Source: Paroedura picta (Eukaryota; Chordata; Lepidosauria; Squamata; Gekkonidae). Taken from it: a stretch of DNA of 64,000 nucleotides. Positions 63,145 through 64,000 of this stretch are shown one piece after another. A model generated the notes under the pieces. That model was given only the letters and a program-made list of their open reading frames with translations. It was not told where the DNA came from and searched no databases. Made by a program: the position numbers and the translations under genes. How positions within the stretch are numbered: the first letter of the stretch is position 1; each line of letters opens with the position of its first letter. The stretch spans positions 14,070,501 through 14,134,500 of the forward strand of contig NC_135384.1 in NCBI RefSeq assembly GCF_049243985.1, written 5' to 3'.

Positions 63145-64000
63145 GCATTAAGGGTCCCGAGGGCGGGCCCTGTCTGGGATGAGGAAGGTTGCCGATAGGC
63201 CCCTTCTTCTGGACTGACAATCAGAGGGCCCAATCAGCAGGCGCTTGGAGCTTGCCAATTGGGCCCTCTGATTGTCAGTCTGCCGGCAAGGGACCAATTG
63301 CGAGCCGCGCACAGAATGGCTCGCAATTTGTCCCTTGCCGCCGGACTCATGAATCAGGAAGCACGAAGCACCTCCCAATCCGCCCCACTCCGAGTTCGGC
63401 CGAGAGGGCAGGTCTCTGCCTGCCCGCGCCCCCAGGATGGGCCAGCGGCGGCGGCCATGGCACCAGTGCTGGCTGCAGCCACGGCTGCCAGCAGGACGCC
63501 TCCCCGCTGGCCCACACAGGTAGGAGTGGCCCGCGCTGCCACCCAGGGCCGCCACACATAGCAGCAGTGGTGGCAGCGCCCGCCCCGCCCGCACACAGGA
63601 GAGTTCGCCGGCTGCTCCAGGCTGTCAGGAGTGGTCGGCGGAGCACCGTGCCACAGTGACATGTCACCCACTGGCCCACACAGCCAGCAGCAGCCGGAGA
63701 AGGAAGCTCGGAGAGTGGAGGCGGAGGCACCACCAGTGGCGGCGCACAACGCAACGGCAGCCCTGCCCAGTGCTGAAGACCCGGCCCGTCGACTGCGTCC
63801 TCACCTCCAGCCCGCCCGCTGCCATTTACTCCGCCCCCACAGAGACAGGTAGACTGCGACGCGGGTGGGGGGGCCAGGACGAGGCGGCACTGGCTCACAG
63901 GCCACAACGCGCCCGGCCTCAGGTCCACAGCCTGGCCCCGCAAAGCCGAAGAGCCGCCCCACAAAACCCGCGTACCCCGCTATTGCCCGTTGTATTTGGA
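63145..64000. repeat. GC-rich foldback repeat, long form, intron 3 of gene E (runs off the edge)
   Basis: The first hairpin has perfect 23-bp arms (63212-63234 with 63258-63280, GACTGACAATCAGAGGGCCC onward). The second has 22-bp arms with one mismatch (63285-63306 with 63318-63339). The GC-rich core follows to the window end. Closely similar to the gene C copy and unlike the short gene D copy. Confidence 0.6.

Overview
The window looks like squamate reptile DNA. It carries tRNA-headed SINEs with BovB-like tails, CR1, L2-like, RTE/BovB and L1 LINE fragments, hAT-type MITEs and long AAAT/AAT tails. A gecko is possible from the SINE types, but that is recollection rather than proof. The only host genes I can support form a tandem array of vomeronasal type-2 receptors (V2R; family C GPCRs with a Venus-flytrap ligand domain, a nine-cysteine linker and seven transmembrane helices), all on the minus strand.

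Layout from left to right. Gene A contributes only exon 1 (57-298); the rest lies off the left edge. An intergene full of LINE fragments follows (about 0.3-5.6 kb). Gene B (5671-15119) has six intact exons and predicts 874 aa; its introns hold a TIR element, an internally deleted L1 and a recent SINE. Gene C (20040-29932) has six intact exons (879 aa). Gene D (38668-45980) has six intact exons (880 aa). Gene E (58148-62956 and beyond) shows exons 4-6; exons 1-3 lie off the right edge. Exon sizes are close to constant (about 233-242, 292, 834-858, 228, 127 and 902-905 bp) and all intron phases agree, so B, C and D each splice in silico to an open frame.

C, D and E are close paralogues made by repeated duplication of a unit of one receptor plus about 9-12 kb of flank: 30.0-38.7 kb (upstream of C, downstream of D) matches 46.1-58.1 kb (upstream of D, downstream of E). 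Transposon insertions date the copies. Two hAT-like MITEs and a short LINE tail are shared by D and E and absent from C. Single-copy insertions with empty sites in the sister copies include a SINE near C, a SINE between C and D, a LINE in intron 5 of E, and an L2-like LINE with an inverted 5' part between D and E.

Family knowledge (not visible in the DNA) says V2Rs are expressed in vomeronasal sensory neurons, bind peptide or amino-acid-derived chemosignals and signal through Gao and TRPC2. I found no non-receptor host gene, no genuine tRNA or rRNA gene, no CRISPR and no recognisable retroviral element. No wholly new system is evident; the most interesting material is the way the array has been built and remodelled by mobile elements.
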